Assembly (NCBI GenBank): GCA_030602675.1
Contig: JAUVZH010000147.1
Coordinates: forward strand, 1 to 6,712
From: Candidatus Heimdallarchaeota archaeon
GTDB taxonomy: Archaea > Asgardarchaeota > Heimdallarchaeia > JABLTI01
DNA: 6,712 bases
Direction of reading: 5' to 3'
Shown: piece by piece, positions 5,050 through 6,712 of the stretch
How the letters are laid out: each line of letters starts with the position of its first letter
How positions within the stretch are numbered: position 1 is the first letter of the stretch
Position numbers and translations under genes: made by a program
Notes under the pieces: generated by a model
Database searches by the model: none
What the model was told of the DNA's origin: nothing
What the model saw: only the letters and a program-made list of their open reading frames with translations

Positions 5050-5787
5050 TTATTCACTTTTTCTTTCAACTATTTTAACTTCAGCTTTTCCTTTTGTTAG
5101 CTGATTGAGTTTATCTAGAAAATCAGCTTGTTTCCCAGAAGGCATTTCTACTTTTGCATACCATGTTCCATCATTACCCCATTGATCTTCTATTAAATCA
5201 CCTGCTGAAGAGACAATGCCAAATCCAGGACCTGTGAAATCAGATGTAATTTTAACTGCAAGAACAACAGATTCCAATCGAATTGGTATAATTGCTTGAA
5301 TCTCTTTTATAACATCCTTTGCTTGTTTATCTGCAGGTATAACATAGTCGATATTTATACCAGCTTCATCCATTGCTGATTCAATTCTTGTCTTTGGATG
5401 GGGTTTATTTGTTTGAGGATTAATACAGTGAATATGTATGAAATCTATGATTTCATCTATCTTGTCTTTCAATAACCTCTTTCTTTGTGCTTGAGTTAAT
5501 TGTAATGCACCTTTTTGTAAAATAATCTTAACAATTTCCTCTTCATTAGATGTTTCAAAAGTTTGTTCTAAAATAACTTCTGAAGCTTTTACGCCTTTCG
5601 TTGCGTTGTGAAAAATGACGTATCCTTCCACAATATCATTTATGGGAACATCTTTACCTTTTTTGTAGTCCAAGGCGGTTTCAGGATCAACAATGATTTC
5701 AAATTTTTGATTCCTATAGGTATATCTAATAAGAGCTTTTTTCTCGAGATCTATATATTGGCGTCTCTCACCGGAATCATGAGACAT
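5050..5787 (-). CDS. sbds: SBDS/Sdo1 family ribosome maturation protein
   Basis: SBDS family proteins bind the large ribosomal subunit; in eukaryotes SBDS with the GTPase Efl1 releases the anti-association factor eIF6 (Tif6). Archaea have aIF6 and an EF-2, so a related role is likely but inferred. The 245-residue protein has the normal three domains: the FYSH domain at about 8-95, a central helical domain at about 96-160 with GALQLTQAQRK and INPQTNKPHPKTRIESAM (family signature), and a ferredoxin-like C-terminal domain at about 165-240 with IPIRLESVVLAVKI and GTWYAKVEMPSG. ATG 5787 is chosen over GTG 5799 because GTGGTGAAA, which the longer frame would translate, is the Shine-Dalgarno. It is the first gene of the exosome operon, as in many archaea, with a 381-nt gene-free stretch in front. 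Confidence 0.95.
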   Translation of the reverse strand: MSHDSGERRQYIDLEKKALIRYTYRNQKFEIIVDPETALDYKKGKDVPINDIVEGYVIFHNATKGVKASEVILEQTFETSNEEEIVKIILQKGALQLTQAQRKRLLKDKIDEIIDFIHIHCINPQTNKPHPKTRIESAMDEAGINIDYVIPADKQAKDVIKEIQAIIPIRLESVVLAVKITSDFTGPGFGIVSSAGDLIEDQWGNDGTWYAKVEMPSGKQADFLDKLNQLTKGKAEVKIVERKSE

Positions 5788-5792
5788 AGTTT

Positions 5793-5797
5793 TCACC
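5793..5797 (-). promoter_or_regulatory. Shine-Dalgarno of sbds (decides the start)
   Basis: GGTGA on the minus strand, five bases before ATG 5787. The same motif and spacing as in rrp41 make the GTG at 5799 an unlikely start. Confidence 0.65.
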
Positions 5798-5809
5798 ACT
5801 TATTTTTTA

Positions 5810-5837
5810 TTTCACTTTTTCTTTGATTTAAGTGAAA
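5810..5837 (-). promoter_or_regulatory. Candidate operon promoter with an inverted repeat
   Basis: The minus strand contains CACTTAAATC at 5825-5834, a weak TATA-like element that would place a start near 5803 and give a short leader ending in GGTGA. Perfect 8-base arms, TTTCACTT and AAGTGAAA (5810-5817 and 5830-5837), flank a 12-base spacer and overlap it. The arrangement suits a dimeric repressor site covering the promoter, but no regulator is identifiable here. Confidence 0.35.
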
Positions 5838-6130
5838 GCAAAAAATTCCATTTTTTTCCCGAATTCTTACCAATGAAAAGACATTACTCATACTATGAAT
5901 CAAAAAGGTGTTGATTCACACTCATGAGTTTGTAGGGACTCGGTCAATCGAAAGAGTAATTATTAGATTAGCAAAGCCAATCTGGGACATTTTTGTGTAG
6001 ACCGAACTTTATGAGTTTTTTGCCTTACAAGCTTTTTGAAATTCTTTGAGTAAATAAATTTTAGCTAAAGAGTGATTAGAAAATCAATAATTTAAATAAT
6101 TAAGAAAGAAAAATCTTATTTTAATTATTG
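5838..6130. other. Gene-free region upstream of the exosome operon
   Basis: Nearly 300 nt between the sbds promoter region and the terminator of the membrane protein gene hold no credible coding sequence; the longest ATG frame I read on the minus strand is 22 codons (5922-5990) without a ribosome site. The middle (about 5902-6016) is less AT-rich and contains nested complementary segments, listed separately. The part from 6081 to 6129 is very AT-rich and has 9-base inverted arms AATAATTAA and TTAATTATT (6095-6103 and 6121-6129), with TATA-like sequence on the minus strand near 6087-6103. Confidence 0.6.
5902..6016 (-). ncRNA. Candidate structured RNA or long leader, unknown family
   Basis: Read on the minus strand, several complementary segments nest. 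ACTCAT (6011-6016) can pair with ATGAGT (5920-5925). TCGGTC (6000-6005) can pair with GACCGA (5940-5945). Inside these is an 8-bp hairpin, AGATTGGC-TTT-GCTAATCT (5965-5983), that becomes continuous only with a G-U pair on this strand. At the end GTGT-GAATCA-ACAC (5908-5921) is followed by C and five T (5902-5906), like a small terminator. TATA-like sequence lies upstream near 6087-6103. I cannot match it to tRNA, SRP RNA, RNase P RNA or a guide RNA. It may be a small RNA, part of a long sbds leader, or chance; strand is uncertain. Confidence 0.25.
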
Positions 6131-6169
6131 AAAAACAAGAAAAGAAAAATGTAAGAAAGAAATTCTTAC
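6131..6169 (-). terminator. Hairpin and T-run terminator of the membrane protein gene
   Basis: Starting at the last base of the TAG stop, the minus strand has perfect 7-base arms, GTAAGAA (6163-6169) and TTCTTAC (6151-6157), around a 5-base loop. Next come TTTTT, TTTT and TTTTT runs broken by single C or CTTG (6131-6149). Archaeal terminators are T-rich tracts with or without a hairpin, so this is a strong candidate separating the gene from the exosome operon. Confidence 0.65.
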
Positions 6170-6597
6170 TAGGATTTTGTGGTAGCTTCTTCTCTAGGTG
6201 TTGTTGTCATTATGAACCAAAGAGTAATCAAAATTACTCCTAGTGCTGTTCCACCAAAAACTATCCAGCTTGTTGGGAAATTACCTTGATTTCCTATGAA
6301 AATAGCTGGAAGTAGGATTATAATCATACTAATAATAACTTCTGTCCATCCTGGAAGAGCATTCATTTTTTCGCGGATGCTGCCAACTAACAGTAACATG
6401 CAGAAATAGAGCACCCAGAAGAGTAAGATGACAAATATATACAAAACATAAACATTGAACAGCCAATTTAATCCTGCTAAGGGATTATCCTCAATATCGT
6501 AAAATGACATGAAAATTATTACTGCTAATGAAAGAACAAGGAATATTGAAGAAATCAATATTGTTCTATTAGTTTTATCTCGCCATAAAGTGGACAT
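6169..6597 (-). CDS. Four-helix membrane protein of unknown function
   Basis: I do not recognise a family. The 142-residue product has four strongly hydrophobic segments at about 12-32, 46-70, 85-102 and 110-130. The basic start (WRDKTNR), the REK-containing loop at 74-77 and the short charged C-terminus (TTTPREEATTKS) would lie inside, with the acidic loop DIEDN at 34-38 and the loop GNQGNFP at 102-108 outside, as the positive-inside rule predicts. There is no signal peptide cleavage site, cysteine cluster or known catalytic motif. ATG 6597 follows an in-frame TAA and is the first Met; GGAG lies 13 bases upstream, a rather long spacing. A hairpin and T-run terminator directly after it indicate a separate unit from the exosome operon. 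Long hydrophobic reading and normal base use argue for a real gene. Confidence 0.75.
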   Translation of the reverse strand: MSTLWRDKTNRTILISSIFLVLSLAVIIFMSFYDIEDNPLAGLNWLFNVYVLYIFVILLFWVLYFCMLLLVGSIREKMNALPGWTEVIISMIIILLPAIFIGNQGNFPTSWIVFGGTALGVILITLWFIMTTTPREEATTKS

Positions 6598-6675
6598 GTT
6601 TTCTAAGCAACTCCGAATTTACTTTTTCATATTCAGGATTAATTTTTGTTTTTCTCCTTGCTTTAAAATTGTTAT

Positions 6676-6709
6676 CATTTATTTAAGTATTATTCAAACT
6701 TCAAAGTTT
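6676..6709 (-). promoter_or_regulatory. Candidate promoter of the membrane protein gene with an upstream palindrome
   Basis: The minus strand has ATACTTAAATAAATG (6676-6690), a TATA-like element that would give a start near 6655 and a leader of about 58 nt. Directly upstream is the perfect palindrome AAACTTTGAAGTTT (6696-6709: 6-base arms, two-base centre), placed where a regulator could block or assist TBP/TFB binding. Nothing else is seen between 6598 and the window end. Confidence 0.35.
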
Positions 6710-6712
6710 CAG

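Noticed and set aside
5922..5990. Minus-strand 22-codon ORF starting MSQIGFANLIITL
   Set aside because: No Shine-Dalgarno, no known short protein, and it overlaps the possible structured RNA; ORFs this short are expected by chance.
5940..6005. H/ACA guide RNA or tRNA in the gap before sbds
   Set aside because: A lower stem, upper stem and a downstream ACA are present on the minus strand, but the internal loops (about 16 and 19 nt) are too large, the ACA is six bases from the stem, and no kink-turn motif is visible. No T-loop GTTCRANNC motif or cloverleaf fits for tRNA.
6619..6678. 19-codon minus-strand ORF in the leader of the membrane protein gene
   Set aside because: The start overlaps the TATA-like element, there is no ribosome site, and the Lys-rich translation reflects A-rich DNA.
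1..6712. CRISPR array, insertion sequence, or defence or secretion system
   Set aside because: I saw no regularly spaced repeats, transposase motifs or terminal inverted repeats; all recognised genes belong to core translation and RNA metabolism.

Overview
The window is an AT-rich stretch of archaeal chromosome in which every supportable gene lies on the minus strand, so transcription runs from high to low coordinates. The core is the conserved archaeal exosome superoperon in the order sbds, rrp4, rrp41, rrp42, eL43 (L37Ae), Brix/Imp4-like and pcc1 (about 5787 down to 1079). All spacers inside it are 4-nt overlaps or gaps of under 40 nt. Downstream come a 59-codon ribosomal protein eS30 gene (780-959) and the first 216 codons of elp3 (cut by the window edge). 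Upstream lie a 381-nt gene-free stretch and a four-helix membrane protein of unknown function (6169-6597).

Organism: an archaeon, from the archaeal exosome, Pcc1 and SBDS set and from GGTGA/GAGG ribosome binding sites. eS30 and a Brix gene next to eL43 are, from memory, features of TACK and Asgard archaea and not of Euryarchaeota. Together with low GC and Lys-rich C-terminal tails this leans towards Asgard (Heimdall-like), but the sequence alone does not settle the phylum.

How the genes work together: Rrp41 and Rrp42 form the hexameric phosphorolytic ring of the exosome and Rrp4 is an RNA-binding cap, for 3'-end RNA trimming, tailing and decay. SBDS and the Brix protein act in large-subunit maturation, and eL43 and eS30 are ribosomal proteins. 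Pcc1 (KEOPS, t6A at tRNA position 37) and Elp3 (wobble uridine 34) modify the tRNA anticodon loop. The window is therefore a translation and RNA-quality block, not an accessory or defence island.

The less ordinary points are a roughly 79-residue Lys/Glu-rich tail on Rrp41, echoed by a shorter tail on Rrp4; the lack of rpoP at its usual place between eL43 and Imp4; nested complementary segments in the 5788-6168 gap that could be a small RNA or long leader; a 14-nt sequence shared by that gap and the eS30 promoter region; and several start codons that should be moved inward to ATGs preceded by clear Shine-Dalgarno motifs. I found no CRISPR array, mobile element, tRNA or clearly new system.
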